The notes: a model not told the origin generated them from the sequence alone. A stretch of DNA of 26,140 nt from a virus (IMGVR_UViG_3300006077_000025:1-26140); one strand, 5' to 3'. Positions 7,489 through 16,268 are shown, numbered from the stretch's first letter. Translations and numbers: made by a program.

Positions 7489-7926
7489 ATGGCTAAAAGA
7501 GAGTTTAGAGTTAAAGGAAACTGCTCATTCGGTTTACCAAATATCACGGGTGTTATAGCTTATTTGGAAAACGATGTTGTGGTTTATGAGGGTCTTGCAG
7601 CGACGGCAATAGATATGTATCCGGGATATTTTGAAGAGATTGTAAATCTTGATGAAACTCCTGAAGAAGTGGTAAAAATTGAGGAAGAGAAAATTGAGGA
7701 AGAGAAAATTGACGATGAAAATAGCGTCGGTGGTGATAGTGACAATGTTGATGGTGGGGTTAGCATGGGTGAACCTGACATTAGCGGTAGTGGCGATGAT
7801 ACCTCTGGGTCTGAAACTGAAAATGTTGAACAGCCAGATGTGAAAAAACCCGAAGAGGTTAAAGAAGAGAGCAAACCAAAAACAACTCGTCGAAGATCGA
7901 CCAAATCAAAAACTAAAACAAAATAA
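7489..7926 (+). CDS. Hypothetical protein with acidic linker and basic tail
   Basis: A 145-aa protein, ATG after AAAGGAAAG. Residues 1-55 form a small beta-rich domain (REFRVKGNCSFGLPN, VVVYEGLAATAIDMYPGYFEEIV). The rest is low complexity: Glu-rich with a duplicated EEEKI unit, a Gly/Asp/Ser stretch, and a Lys/Arg/Thr-rich end. Such an acidic-then-basic build is seen in minor head or DNA-associated phage proteins, but no family is recognised. It has a TAACTT motif 39 bases upstream and lies in the block leading to head genes. Confidence 0.6.
   Translation: MAKREFRVKGNCSFGLPNITGVIAYLENDVVVYEGLAATAIDMYPGYFEEIVNLDETPEEVVKIEEEKIEEEKIDDENSVGGDSDNVDGGVSMGEPDISGSGDDTSGSETENVEQPDVKKPEEVKEESKPKTTRRRSTKSKTKTK
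7675..7704 (+). repeat. Two perfect 15-bp tandem repeats in coding sequence
   Basis: The unit AAAATTGAGGAAGAG occurs twice in a row and a third, partial copy follows. It encodes the KIEEE repeat of the acidic linker. Likely a replication-slippage duplication without separate function. Confidence 0.8.
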
Positions 7927-7942
7927 AAAGAGGTAAAAAATA

Positions 7943-8263
7943 ATGCAAGCAATCGCATATAAACTAATCATGGTATTGATTCAATATTTAACATCAAAAG
8001 AGTTCATTGCTATTATTGAACAAAAAGTTGCACAATGGCTACATCAAGGTGAACGCAATCCAGATGCAATCGTTGATCTTGTGAAAAATGATAGCGAGAT
8101 TCAGCAAGAAAAACCCGGTGGTTTAAAAGACATGATTTTTGATATGGCAATCAACGCCATTACACATGAAGAGATGACAAAACGACACGTCAGAGTGGCT
8201 CCTGAGCCAACATCTACGGCTGGTAAAGCTTTGGCTAAACAAAAAGTTTCTGCTGCTAAATAA
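7943..8263 (+). CDS. Small hypothetical protein, 106 aa
   Basis: ATG after AGAGG. N-terminal half is amphipathic helix (AIAYKLIMVLIQYLTSKEFIAIIEQKVAQWL), the middle contains GGLKDMIFDMAINAI, and the C-terminus is Ala/Lys/Thr-rich. The first helix could contact membrane but is too polar for a certain transmembrane segment. Nothing recognised. It ends a transcription unit: a strong hairpin terminator follows within 15 bases. Confidence 0.55.
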   Translation: MQAIAYKLIMVLIQYLTSKEFIAIIEQKVAQWLHQGERNPDAIVDLVKNDSEIQQEKPGGLKDMIFDMAINAITHEEMTKRHVRVAPEPTSTAGKALAKQKVSAAK

Positions 8264-8275
8264 ACATTCTTAGAG

Positions 8276-8306
8276 ATGAAGAAGGGTGTAAATCCTTCTT
8301 CATTTT
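8276..8306 (+). terminator. Strong intrinsic terminator
   Basis: A perfect 10-bp stem (8276-8285 with 8294-8303) with an eight-base loop, followed by TTT. Confidence 0.75.
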
Positions 8307-8349
8307 CAAAATCTTCTATTATCTATCTTTCAATAAAAAGAAATTACAC

Positions 8350-8838
8350 ATGAGTTGGAAAACAACAATTAAGAATCCTAGAACCCAATTACATGGTTGT
8401 TTAAATGATAAAAATATTACACTTCGGTCTTCATGGGAAATGGAATTTGTTCAAATATTGGTGAAACTCAAACGCCAAGGACAAATTGTTGGTTGGGGTT
8501 GTGAAATGACTGTTTTTGAATATTTTAATCCTGTTAAAAATAGAATGGCTAGATATTTTATGGATTTTACCATTTTTACAAACTCCGATCAGGTGATATT
8601 TGTAGAAGTAAAACCAAATGCCCAAACCAAACCTCCCAGAAAAGGCAAAAATCAACGAGCTTACTTTAAACGACTTGCAACATATAAAGTGAATGAAGCA
8701 AAATGGAAAGCAGTTGAAAAATGGTGTAAAGCACAAAATGAAAAGGAAGGTCGTCAAAAATTCATCTTCACTATTCGTACAGAAAAAAATTCTGGTTTCG
8801 GGTCATTGACAAAAGCTAAGAAAAAACGAAAGAAATAA
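8350..8838 (+). CDS. 4: Head completion nuclease, gp4-like (PD-(D/E)xK fold)
   Basis: A 162-aa protein, near the 150 aa of T4 gp4. It carries the pattern of this TnsA-like nuclease family: RSSWEMEFV with Glu30, VGWGCEMTVFEYFNPV, ARYFMDFTI with Asp72, VIFVEVKP with Glu86 and Lys88 (the D...ExK active site), then the conserved end YFKRLATYKVNEAKWKAVEKWC and a FIFTIRTE strand. In T4 the protein trims or seals packaged DNA ends and completes the head before tail joining. The C-terminus is a short Lys-rich tail. It stands alone between a terminator and promoter P3. Activity is inferred from motif layout. Confidence 0.75.
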   Translation: MSWKTTIKNPRTQLHGCLNDKNITLRSSWEMEFVQILVKLKRQGQIVGWGCEMTVFEYFNPVKNRMARYFMDFTIFTNSDQVIFVEVKPNAQTKPPRKGKNQRAYFKRLATYKVNEAKWKAVEKWCKAQNEKEGRQKFIFTIRTEKNSGFGSLTKAKKKRKK

Positions 8839-8853
8839 GTTTTCTAAGTTTTA

Positions 8854-8876
8854 TTTAAGAGAGACTGTGGTATAAT
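8854..8876 (+). promoter_or_regulatory. Promoter P3, TTTAAG-N11-TATAAT
   Basis: TTTAAG 8854-8859, TATAAT 8871-8876, exactly 11 bases apart with TG one base before the -10. It lies 35 bases upstream of the clamp-like gene start. Confidence 0.7.
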
Positions 8877-8910
8877 CTTTTTACATAAAAATTAAAACAA
8901 AGGAAATTCA

Positions 8911-9651
8911 TTGAAAATAACACCATTGGGAAAAGAGTTGTATAAAAGTCTCAGTACTGTGTCTCCAACTATGAAGATTGAGAAAGACGCAATTTATGCA
9001 ATTGCTTCAGGTTTTGGGTTTGGTATTTATATACCAAATGAGTCACCACATATTGAAAACATTGATAGTACGTTTGGGGTAAGAAATGTGTCACAATTGC
9101 TTTCTGTTGTCGGTGATAATGAGGTTGATGTAAAGGTCAACACATATAGTATAGAGGTAAAGAATGGTAAACAAAAAGTCGTTCTTGGGCGGGTATTTGA
9201 CGAGTCATTAAAAGACTACAATCCTAAAAATATGGATGCTTATAATAATGGTTCAACAATTGTTAGGTTTAATTACACTCAGAGTGATCACAAAGAAGTG
9301 ACGCATATGATGTCTATATTGGGTGTAAAAGATATTAGTATTGTAAAAGATGAACAAGGAAATCTTGTTTTGAAGGTTTCCGATAGTGCGTCACCCGGCA
9401 CAAATGAGTTTCAGCATGAGTTATCTGATGCAGTGATTGGGAATGTTACATTCAATGAAATCATTGCGGTACTCGGAACTGCAAAAAGTGTTACAAGTTT
9501 TGATTGTTTACATTCAGGTGTCGATTATAACATGGAGTTTCGTTTATGCAAAGACGGTGAAGGGAATGATGTTGTCCTACAACACATTGCTGCCGATATT
9601 CCTAAAGAGGTCGGTACATTAGAATATCTATTCGCATCAGCTAAAATTTAA
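8911..9651 (+). CDS. Sliding clamp-like DNA polymerase accessory protein (gp45-like)
   Basis: A 246-aa protein (T4 gp45 is 228 aa) with a TTG start after AAAGGA. The N-terminal half follows the clamp subdomain plan: a helix (LGKELYKSLSTVSPTM), strands AIYAIASGFGFGIYIP, a second helix GVRNVSQLLSVVG, then EVDVKVNTYSIEVKNGKQKVVLGRV. A second, similar half follows (HKEVTHMMSILGV, ISIVKDEQGNLVLKVSD, FNEIIAVLGTA). The repeated strand-helix-strand pattern and size fit a trimeric T4-type clamp that tethers the polymerase and, in T4, also activates late transcription. It has its own promoter P3, unlike the portal gene behind it. Sequence match to T4 itself is weak, so confidence is moderate. Confidence 0.6.
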   Translation: MKITPLGKELYKSLSTVSPTMKIEKDAIYAIASGFGFGIYIPNESPHIENIDSTFGVRNVSQLLSVVGDNEVDVKVNTYSIEVKNGKQKVVLGRVFDESLKDYNPKNMDAYNNGSTIVRFNYTQSDHKEVTHMMSILGVKDISIVKDEQGNLVLKVSDSASPGTNEFQHELSDAVIGNVTFNEIIAVLGTAKSVTSFDCLHSGVDYNMEFRLCKDGEGNDVVLQHIAADIPKEVGTLEYLFASAKI

Positions 9652-9666
9652 CATCCACTTCATCAT

Positions 9667-9682
9667 TAACTTCTATTAAAAC
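9667..9682 (+). promoter_or_regulatory. TAACTT motif before the portal gene
   Basis: TAACTTCTAT followed by TAAAA, 25 bases before the portal ATG. Candidate late-promoter element shared with other structural genes. Confidence 0.35.
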
Positions 9683-9691
9683 GGAGAGTTA

Positions 9692-11296
9692 ATGATGGAG
9701 ACTACAACAGCCCGTCTAAAATTTACACAGGCTGATCTTGATGAAACTTTAAAAAAGAGTTTTATCAAAGAAAAATCAGATAAACTTAAATCCACAAAAA
9801 TGAGTGTTGAAGCTGCAAGAGCTATTAACACCGAGCTAGAAGACCTTCCTTCTATGAGTGATATTTTTGCTAACAAATCAGAAAAAGGTATTGATTATAA
9901 TTCTCTTGATAGAGATGCTAGAATTAATTTATATCGAAGAGCCGCTGAAGATATAGATTGTTCTTCAGCATTAGAAGAGATAATTTCAGAAGTAATACAA
10001 AACTTTGATATGCCGTCTCTTGATGTTAGTAATATTCCAGATAGTATTCTTTCAAAAACTATTATGACTTCTTTGAGTAAAGAATTTAAGAATATTCTGT
10101 CTATTATCAAATATTCAAAAGAAGCTACAAATATGTTTGAACGTTTATTTGTAGATGGGTTGATTGTCGGTGAAATTGTCTATGATAATGCAAATATTAA
10201 AAAAGGTGTAATTGATTTTTCTTTACTCTCACCATTTGGTTTCAAAGAAGCTTATGATAAAACGGGTGAATTTATTGGATATTGTTTTACCCAACAGTCC
10301 GTTTTTCATGACCCGGAAGATATAGACCGTTATGTCTTTAAAAAAGAGCAAATTGCTAAAGCAACAATGACAAAGAAGGTAAATTATAATTTTGAAGACC
10401 ATCTTCAATCAGGTGATTTACTTTCTCAGATAAAATCAGTTGATGTAGGTTATATTCATCCTATACTCAAATATGTTGAAGCTAAACAAAATCATGAATT
10501 TTCATTGGCAGTGTATAGACAATTGTTCAGTTATCCACGCTATGCTTTTTCAGTCCCTATCGGTAAATTAAATAAAACAAATGCTACAACATATATTAAA
10601 ACCGTCAGAGAACGTTTTAAAAATGATTTCAAATTCAACACACAGAATTTCAAAATGGAAGGTATGAATACGGTTGAATCTTTAAGAGATCATTTTGTTT
10701 TTCCAGTACGAAACGGAGAGAGCGTATCTGTTGATCAAGTTATGGGTGGTGATACTTCTTTTATTAAAGATCAAGAGGATATTGAATATTTTATCAGAAA
10801 AATATATCTTGGTTTGCATATTCCTGTTTCACGTTTGGATGAGTCTTCGACATTAGATTTTTCTGGTACTGATATTTTGATGTTAGAGAAGAAATTTCTA
10901 AGATATGTCAGATCATTGCAAAATAAATTTCAGCAATTTTTACTTGAAGTATTAAAATATCACGTTATTGCAAAACAAATCATCACATTGGAAGAGTGGA
11001 AAGCGATTGAAGGATCGTTGAATGTCAGTTTTCCAGAAGAGCAAAAATCAGTTTTTATCAATCATAATATAGAGATGTATGATAATGCAACTGATACTTA
11101 TTCACAAATGAAAGAAAGTGGTGTTGTTGGAAAGCTCATATCTTATGAAACTGTTATGACAAAGATTTTTAATATGAGCCTTGAAGAAGCAAAATCAGAA
11201 CTTAAAAAAATAGAGGAAGAGAAAAAATCAAAAGAGTGGGCTGACTTTTATGCCGAACCTGCCGAACCAGAAGGTGGTGGTGGGAGATACAGATGA
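9692..11296 (+). CDS. 20: Portal vertex protein, gp20-like
   Basis: A 534-aa protein (T4 gp20 is 524 aa), ATG after CGGAGAG. The central region is characteristic of T4-family portals: YRRAAEDIDCSSALEEIISEVI near 90-110, a VDGLIVGEIVYDN strand, a LSPFGFKEAYD turn, and the late segment with DQVMGGDTSFIKDQEDIEYFIRKIYLGLHIPVSRLDE. It forms the dodecameric ring at one capsid vertex through which DNA is packaged and to which the neck attaches. The C-terminal 30 residues are Glu/Lys-rich then Gly-rich. Its stop overlaps the gp25-like ATG, so portal and baseplate wedge genes share a transcript, unlike T4, where head genes 20-23 are contiguous. Confidence 0.9.
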   Translation: MMETTTARLKFTQADLDETLKKSFIKEKSDKLKSTKMSVEAARAINTELEDLPSMSDIFANKSEKGIDYNSLDRDARINLYRRAAEDIDCSSALEEIISEVIQNFDMPSLDVSNIPDSILSKTIMTSLSKEFKNILSIIKYSKEATNMFERLFVDGLIVGEIVYDNANIKKGVIDFSLLSPFGFKEAYDKTGEFIGYCFTQQSVFHDPEDIDRYVFKKEQIAKATMTKKVNYNFEDHLQSGDLLSQIKSVDVGYIHPILKYVEAKQNHEFSLAVYRQLFSYPRYAFSVPIGKLNKTNATTYIKTVRERFKNDFKFNTQNFKMEGMNTVESLRDHFVFPVRNGESVSVDQVMGGDTSFIKDQEDIEYFIRKIYLGLHIPVSRLDESSTLDFSGTDILMLEKKFLRYVRSLQNKFQQFLLEVLKYHVIAKQIITLEEWKAIEGSLNVSFPEEQKSVFINHNIEMYDNATDTYSQMKESGVVGKLISYETVMTKIFNMSLEEAKSELKKIEEEKKSKEWADFYAEPAEPEGGGGRYR

Positions 11297-11736
11297 GTTT
11301 AATCAGGCAATCATACCATTTAGATAATGAATATCTTAATATTCCAGATATTACCATCAGAGAAACTATTGTCTGGAGTGATTTGAATACAACCTTTAGA
11401 GTTAAGAACAAAGATATTATACAAGATGTAAACATTGTTGCTTTAAGAAATGCTTTGGAAAATATTATAACAACATCAAGATATGAGGTTCCCGGTTTTC
11501 CAGAGTTTGGTATGAATCTGGAACGTTTTATTGGTGAATTTAACGATGAATTGACTGTCGAGGAGATTAGTGATTTTGTTAAAGAGCAGATTGAAAGATG
11601 GGAACCAAGGGTTGTTTTTGATAAATTAGAGATGATTCCTACAAATGATCAAAATTCTTTACAGTTAAAAGTTTATTTTACAATCAAATCTTCAGATAAG
11701 CCAGACATTGTAAATATAAGGGTGAATAGAAGATGA
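11293..11736 (+). CDS. 25: Baseplate wedge protein, gp25-like
   Basis: A 147-aa protein (T4 gp25 is 132 aa). It has the family order: LNTTFRVKNKDIIQDVNIVALRNALENII, then VPGFPEFGMNLERFI, then FVKEQIERWEPRVVFDKLEM, where the EPR motif is the conserved core of the gp25/GPW baseplate family that initiates sheath assembly. Couples by ATGA both to the portal gene before and to the gp53-like gene after it. Confidence 0.9.
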   Translation: MSLIRQSYHLDNEYLNIPDITIRETIVWSDLNTTFRVKNKDIIQDVNIVALRNALENIITTSRYEVPGFPEFGMNLERFIGEFNDELTVEEISDFVKEQIERWEPRVVFDKLEMIPTNDQNSLQLKVYFTIKSSDKPDIVNIRVNRR

Positions 11737-12434
11737 ATTTTTTTGATTATTTTCCAAACGGTAATATTTTTTATAATTCTAGTTTGACGATTGAAAATGG
11801 ATTTAGTCAACTCAATAAAACTATGCTTCTTTTGTCAGAAAAAATCAATGAATATAAAAAAGATGTGACTAAATATACAGTGATACAAAACACTCAAAAA
11901 GATTATATTGATCTTGCTTATGAATATTATGATGATAAGAGTTTATGGTGGGTGATCGCATATTTCAATGATCATTTTGATATTATGAATTCTTTTGTTT
12001 TGTATGATGAAGCCGATCGTAAAGTTGAAGAGTGGTATGAAAGTGTATTATATTTTATGGGAGCGTTGTCTGAAGGTGCTCATGATGCTACTATATCAAT
12101 GGCTTTTACATATGCTTATCCTTTTTCAGATGTGATAGATATAAATGATCAGCGTGATATTGTAATGGTCATTGATTTATTGAGAGAATTTTTTGTGGTG
12201 GTGCAAAAAGAATCTATACAAAATGCAATAATTAAAGCAAATGAAGCTATAAATGAAGGTGATTTGTTTGATGATTTAGATATTGAAGAAGCTTTTAAAA
12301 GTTTCTTGTATGCTAAAGCTCTGAAATCATTGGATACATTAACAGTAAAGATTCCAGTTTTTGAAGTAGTTCAGGAAATGATTGATCTAATGGAAGAAAA
12401 TTCAGAAAATTGGAGAAAGCACAATGAAAAATAG
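11733..12434 (+). CDS. 53: Baseplate wedge protein, gp53-like
   Basis: A 233-aa protein (T4 gp53 is 196 aa). The diagnostic stretch is DYIDLAYEYYDDKSLWWVIAYFN near 50-75, the LysM-like region with the WWVIA core that occurs in gp53 of T4-type phages. N-terminus FFDYFPNGNIFYN is also typical. The C-terminal half is acidic helical and longer than in T4. In the baseplate gp53 joins neighbouring wedges. Overlaps gp25-like upstream and the tube-like gene downstream. Confidence 0.8.
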   Translation: MNFFDYFPNGNIFYNSSLTIENGFSQLNKTMLLLSEKINEYKKDVTKYTVIQNTQKDYIDLAYEYYDDKSLWWVIAYFNDHFDIMNSFVLYDEADRKVEEWYESVLYFMGALSEGAHDATISMAFTYAYPFSDVIDINDQRDIVMVIDLLREFFVVVQKESIQNAIIKANEAINEGDLFDDLDIEEAFKSFLYAKALKSLDTLTVKIPVFEVVQEMIDLMEENSENWRKHNEK

Positions 12435-12912
12435 ATCGGTGAATAATTTAGCAGATCAGGGCAATGTATATATCACATTTTCAGGAAAAAATCTTGAAGA
12501 TAGTTTATCATTTTTGAAGTATTTTGTGATAGGATTTCAAACACCATCAGTTTCGTATGAGAACATTGAAGAAAAATGGGGTGGTGAAAATCTAAAGATT
12601 CAAAGTGGAGAAAAACAATTTGGTGATTTATCGGTGGATTTTTTGGTTGATGAAAAATTGTATGTCTATGAAGATTTATTGCGACTCGGTGATCTTTTGC
12701 ATTGTACAGAAGATTCAGAGGTTATCATTGACCTTTTCATGATAGATGACTTCAAAAAACCTGTTGCAAAATTAGAGTTTTCAAGCATCATCATCAACAA
12801 TATTGAGCCATTGACCTACACTTTTCAAGATGGAATACCTCAGATTGAATTGAATGTTGACTTTGGTGTTGCTGATATGATTTTTAAACGAATTGGAGAT
12901 GATAATGATTAG
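12424..12912 (+). CDS. Tail tube-fold protein (gp19-like size, in baseplate cluster)
   Basis: A 162-aa protein, almost the size of T4 gp19 tube protein (163 aa). Pattern: VYITFSGKNLEDSLSFLKYFVIGFQTPSV, then KIQSGEKQFGDLSVDFLVDEKLYVYEDLLRL, then VAKLEFSSIIINNIEPLTYTFQDGIPQIELNVDFGVADMI. The last part, a long hairpin followed by a closing strand pair, is the tube-fold signature. Because it lies between gp53-like and gp48/54-like genes, it may be a baseplate tube ring component and not the main tube subunit; the sequence cannot decide. No sheath gene is in the window. Overlaps its upstream neighbour by 11 bases. Confidence 0.55.
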   Translation: MKNRSVNNLADQGNVYITFSGKNLEDSLSFLKYFVIGFQTPSVSYENIEEKWGGENLKIQSGEKQFGDLSVDFLVDEKLYVYEDLLRLGDLLHCTEDSEVIIDLFMIDDFKKPVAKLEFSSIIINNIEPLTYTFQDGIPQIELNVDFGVADMIFKRIGDDND

Positions 12913-13555
12913 ATTCCCCGATAATATTGCAACAATGCCATATTGTACTTTTCAAATAAAAGAGTTCAAAGGTTATGATATTAGTATGATCAACGATCCT
13001 CAAAAATTTAACATAGAAACTAATATTTCAGAAACAGTAGCGTTACCATTACCTGATCAATTACAATCTGATTTGAATGCTAGTTATGGAGAGTTTCAAT
13101 CATTATCGGGTGTACTTGGGGATGCGTTAGAGAGCGTCACTAAGTCAGTAAGTTCATGGGCTAAAGGTTTATCTGGTGCAGATGTGTATAGACCGACCGG
13201 AGCATTATTTCAAAATACATCGTCACAGACTCATATTTTTTCGTGGTCAAATTTGATACCAGAGACATCTTCCGAAGCTCAAAATATAGAAGATATTGCT
13301 TCTGCTTTAAGAAAGGCTTCTCTTCCAAATGTTGCTTCTGGTGTTTTGGCATTGTCACCAGATGTGGTATTGATAAAAATTAAAGATCAAAAATTTTTTA
13401 CATATATAGACTCGTTCATTACAAATGTTTCTTTATCAACGAATACGTCACCTGTGAATATGTATCAAGATGGTCATTTTCCTTCATACTCTTTAACAGT
13501 ACAATTTTTAGAGGTAACAGCGAGAACAAAACAAATTGAATCTAGTTTACGTTGA
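12905..13555 (+). CDS. Baseplate tail-tube junction protein, gp54/gp48-like
   Basis: A protein of about 216 aa from ATG 12905, chosen because GGAG sits six bases upstream; TTG 12893 and ATG 12899 are alternatives. The C-terminal half matches the gp54/gp48 tube-initiator style: HIFSWSNLIPETSSEAQNIEDIASALRKASLPN, then ALSPDVVLIKI, then FITNVSLSTNTSPVNMYQDGHFPSYSLTVQFLE. The IP-x-S-S-EAQ-I segment and the final dG-x-P strand are typical of tube-fold baseplate proteins that bridge hub and tail tube. T4 gp54 is 320 aa, so this one is short; the N-terminal barrel is reduced. Overlaps the preceding tube-fold gene by eight bases. Confidence 0.6.
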   Translation: MIRFPDNIATMPYCTFQIKEFKGYDISMINDPQKFNIETNISETVALPLPDQLQSDLNASYGEFQSLSGVLGDALESVTKSVSSWAKGLSGADVYRPTGALFQNTSSQTHIFSWSNLIPETSSEAQNIEDIASALRKASLPNVASGVLALSPDVVLIKIKDQKFFTYIDSFITNVSLSTNTSPVNMYQDGHFPSYSLTVQFLEVTARTKQIESSLR

Positions 13556-13560
13556 TGTCA

Positions 13561-13577
13561 TAACTTTTTTCTAAAAA
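13561..13577 (+). promoter_or_regulatory. TAACTT motif before gp6
   Basis: TAACTTTTTT followed by TAAAAA, 27 bases before the gp6-like ATG; same leader type as before the portal and capsid genes. Confidence 0.35.
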
Positions 13578-13587
13578 CGGAGTATAT

Positions 13588-16203
13588 ATGACTCAGCCAG
13601 TAGTATCACCATTTGGCAAAGATTCTCTTGATATAGAAGCAATAAAAACATCATTGATAGAAACAATCAAATCAACATCAGATCATTTCAACGATGTTGA
13701 TTTTAAAGCTTCAAATATTTCATTATTGCTAGATACTTTAGCGTATAGTGTTTTTTCTATCAACAACACATCCTCAATGTTATTCAATGAAACACAAATT
13801 TCAACTGCAACAAAAAGAAATAATATCATACAATTAGCAAAAAATCTTGGTTATCATTTAACACGTGTTATTTCTGCGAAACAACGTATTGTCTTGAAAC
13901 CAAAAAATGAAATACCTTCTGGAGCGTCGTTGATTCTTCCCAGATTTCATCGTTTTTTAGTGAATGATGTTGTTTTTTACAATGATAGTGATCTTGTGTT
14001 TACAAGTAATGACAATAATGGAAAAGAAGTAAAGATTAAAGAAGGGATCATCATTGATAAGACAATTGATGAACATCTTGCTTTTACAATTGATAGAGAT
14101 ACAATTCAAATTCGTCTTCCTTATCGAGATATTGAAGAAGATTCAATTGAAGTTTATGTGAAAAAAGCTGGGGAAAGTACATTTTTAAAATTTGATAGGA
14201 TACATTCATTATTGGATTTTGAAGACCCAAAACCATCACCGAATAAAAATGTGTATTTTGAAGATTTTGATACAGATTCAGGTTTTGTGATTTTGAGGTT
14301 TTGGTTTGCTAACACAGGAACTGTATTGAAAGATGGTGATGAGGTTGAAATTAGATTCGCTCTATCTATTGGTTCAGATGGAAATAATTTAATTGATACA
14401 TCGATTACGACTAATGATCTGTTTGACAATCTTGGAAACCCAAACTCATTAGAAATTGAACAGGTGATTGATAAATCTTATGGCGGAGCTTCTGAAGAGT
14501 CAAACTATTCTATACAAACAAACGCTCCAAGATTTTATAACTCTGCAAATCGGTGTGTAACAGAGGATGATTATGAAGCTCATTTAGAGATGAACTCATT
14601 GGTTGACAAAGCTTCGGCGTGGGGCGGTGAAACAATGCCACAAATTTTTAAAGGTCGAATCTATTTTTCAGTCATACCACAGGATAAAACTCAACTGTTT
14701 ATTGATCAAACAGGCATTACTAAATTACTTGATCAGCTTGCTAAAAAACGAATTGTCTCAACTGAAAGAGTTTATTGGCATCCGCTTTATTTTATGATTG
14801 CAGCAAAAATAAAAATACTTGGTTCTCTTTTAAATATACAAGAAAAAGAAGAAAAAATTCGTGAATTATTTACAGAATCCTACAATACAAATTTTAGAAG
14901 TTTCAAAGCAAACATATATTATGCAAAATTGGTGAGGGACATTGAAGCTGTTTTCGCTGAAGATCGACAAGCGTCGGTTGAAGTCAAACTGGATTCTAAA
15001 ATAAGAGTTCATTCAGCAAACTTTGAAGAAGGTTTATTTATAGATGATGAAGAACAATGTCATGAATTTAGTAAAGACTTTATTATTAAACCTCATGTTA
15101 TAGATATAACTGAAGATAATCAAACTGCTTTTCCTTTAATACTTTCTGGTAGTGACGAAGCTCAAATAGCATCAGTTAGACTTAATACTGGTCAATCATT
15201 ATCAAGAAATTATGTGTATAATAAAGAAGAAAACACGCTGTATATAGTTGGGGCTGATGATAAAATAAAAAGTGGTGGGTATATAGTTGTTGAGGAAGGT
15301 TTGAAAAAACCTATAATTTTGTATGTTGAAGAAGAAGGTCAACAACGATTTCAATTATTAGAGCCTTTTAAATTAGAAGAAATTTCACAACTTTCTTCAT
15401 CACAAGGTCAATCATTCTTAAAATCGCAAATAAAACTCGAAGACAATGGTACAGTATTATTTATTCAGAATGTTGAAGATGCTGCAAAACTTAAAGTTGG
15501 TCAATGGTTGGAAGTGACATTTACAAATGAGCAACAAACGGTTGTTGATGTAATGGAAGATGGGCAGACGGAATTTGTTTTACCAGACCCAAAAGGTATC
15601 AGAATAATTACAAATGTTCAAGCTTCAACTGGTCAAAGTTTAATGAAACAATATGGTGTTATTGGAAATAGTTTAACTGTCAACCCGTCTATACCATTAA
15701 AGAAGGGTGATTATGTAATTGTTGGTACGCAACGTAATGAGTATAAAGGAAATTTAATAGTAACACTCCCGGTCATTCCTTCAGAATTTTTTCTGGTTAA
15801 AAATGGGGAAAAGATTCCTGCAAATGGAAAGGACATTAAAACATATTTGTTAAATGGGTGGGAATTGATTAAGTCGATAGAAAGTATTGATGGCATGGAA
15901 ATAACCGGTGATGGAATAACGGTTGTTGATCATGGGACGATAACATTGCCTAATGGTGTTGAGATTAAATTAGATTCTGAAATATATCATGAGTCGATTG
16001 GTCAAATTGGTACTATAAATTGGAATAGTGCTGAAATGTCTTTATCACCAGAATTTTGGTTGAATTATATCCAAAAATTGTCAAATAATCCTGAAGAGCA
16101 ATTTTTTGATTTTCATTTAAAGTTTAAAAATTGTAACACACCTTTATCTTTGCAATTGAGAAGAAATCTTTTTCCAATCATTGACACAATTGCTTTTGAA
16201 TAA
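13588..16203 (+). CDS. 6: Baseplate wedge protein, gp6-like, enlarged
   Basis: An 871-aa protein, about 210 residues longer than T4 gp6 (660 aa). The N-terminus is typical of the family: DVDFKASNISLLLDTLAYSVF, a helical NETQISTATKRNNIIQLAKNLGYHLTR, then beta-rich J-like domains. Near 305-345 the NAPRFYNSANRCVTEDDYEAHL and WGGETMPQIFKGRIYFSVIP segments match the conserved core that dimerises in the wedge and forms the inner baseplate ring. From residue 503 to about 715 there are three tandem copies of a 65-75-residue module, each with a GQS turn (535, 607, 682), which account for the extra size. The last 150 residues are unlike T4. Preceded by CGGAG and its own TAACTT leader. Confidence 0.85.
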   Translation: MTQPVVSPFGKDSLDIEAIKTSLIETIKSTSDHFNDVDFKASNISLLLDTLAYSVFSINNTSSMLFNETQISTATKRNNIIQLAKNLGYHLTRVISAKQRIVLKPKNEIPSGASLILPRFHRFLVNDVVFYNDSDLVFTSNDNNGKEVKIKEGIIIDKTIDEHLAFTIDRDTIQIRLPYRDIEEDSIEVYVKKAGESTFLKFDRIHSLLDFEDPKPSPNKNVYFEDFDTDSGFVILRFWFANTGTVLKDGDEVEIRFALSIGSDGNNLIDTSITTNDLFDNLGNPNSLEIEQVIDKSYGGASEESNYSIQTNAPRFYNSANRCVTEDDYEAHLEMNSLVDKASAWGGETMPQIFKGRIYFSVIPQDKTQLFIDQTGITKLLDQLAKKRIVSTERVYWHPLYFMIAAKIKILGSLLNIQEKEEKIRELFTESYNTNFRSFKANIYYAKLVRDIEAVFAEDRQASVEVKLDSKIRVHSANFEEGLFIDDEEQCHEFSKDFIIKPHVIDITEDNQTAFPLILSGSDEAQIASVRLNTGQSLSRNYVYNKEENTLYIVGADDKIKSGGYIVVEEGLKKPIILYVEEEGQQRFQLLEPFKLEEISQLSSSQGQSFLKSQIKLEDNGTVLFIQNVEDAAKLKVGQWLEVTFTNEQQTVVDVMEDGQTEFVLPDPKGIRIITNVQASTGQSLMKQYGVIGNSLTVNPSIPLKKGDYVIVGTQRNEYKGNLIVTLPVIPSEFFLVKNGEKIPANGKDIKTYLLNGWELIKSIESIDGMEITGDGITVVDHGTITLPNGVEIKLDSEIYHESIGQIGTINWNSAEMSLSPEFWLNYIQKLSNNPEEQFFDFHLKFKNCNTPLSLQLRRNLFPIIDTIAFE
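15094..15735 (+). repeat. Three tandem protein modules inside gp6
   Basis: Modules start near residues 503, 575 and 651 of gp6 and share: an opening strand ending in E-D/E-x-Q-x-x-F-x-L, a GQS(L/F) turn at 535, 607 and 682, a short N/T-x-L strand and a closing K-x-G-x-(Y/W)-hydrophobic-V strand. They are diverged at DNA level, so the duplication is old. Likely small beta-domains decorating the baseplate rim. Confidence 0.7.
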
Positions 16204-16217
16204 ATGATTAATGAGAG

Positions 16218-16240
16218 TTTAAGTATCTTCTAGTTATAAT
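16218..16240 (+). promoter_or_regulatory. Promoter P4, TTTAAG-N11-TATAAT
   Basis: TTTAAG 16218-16223 and TATAAT 16235-16240 with an 11-base gap; here the extended -10 is AG instead of TG. It is 28 bases upstream of the primase ATG and separates primase expression from gp6. Confidence 0.65.
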
Positions 16241-16268
16241 ATGTTGTAAAATAATGTAACTAGGGGAT

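Noticed and set aside
7584-7958. Minus-strand ORF of 124 aa
   Set aside because: Ser/Pro-rich shadow of the acidic low-complexity gene at 7489; no ribosome site and no other minus-strand genes nearby.
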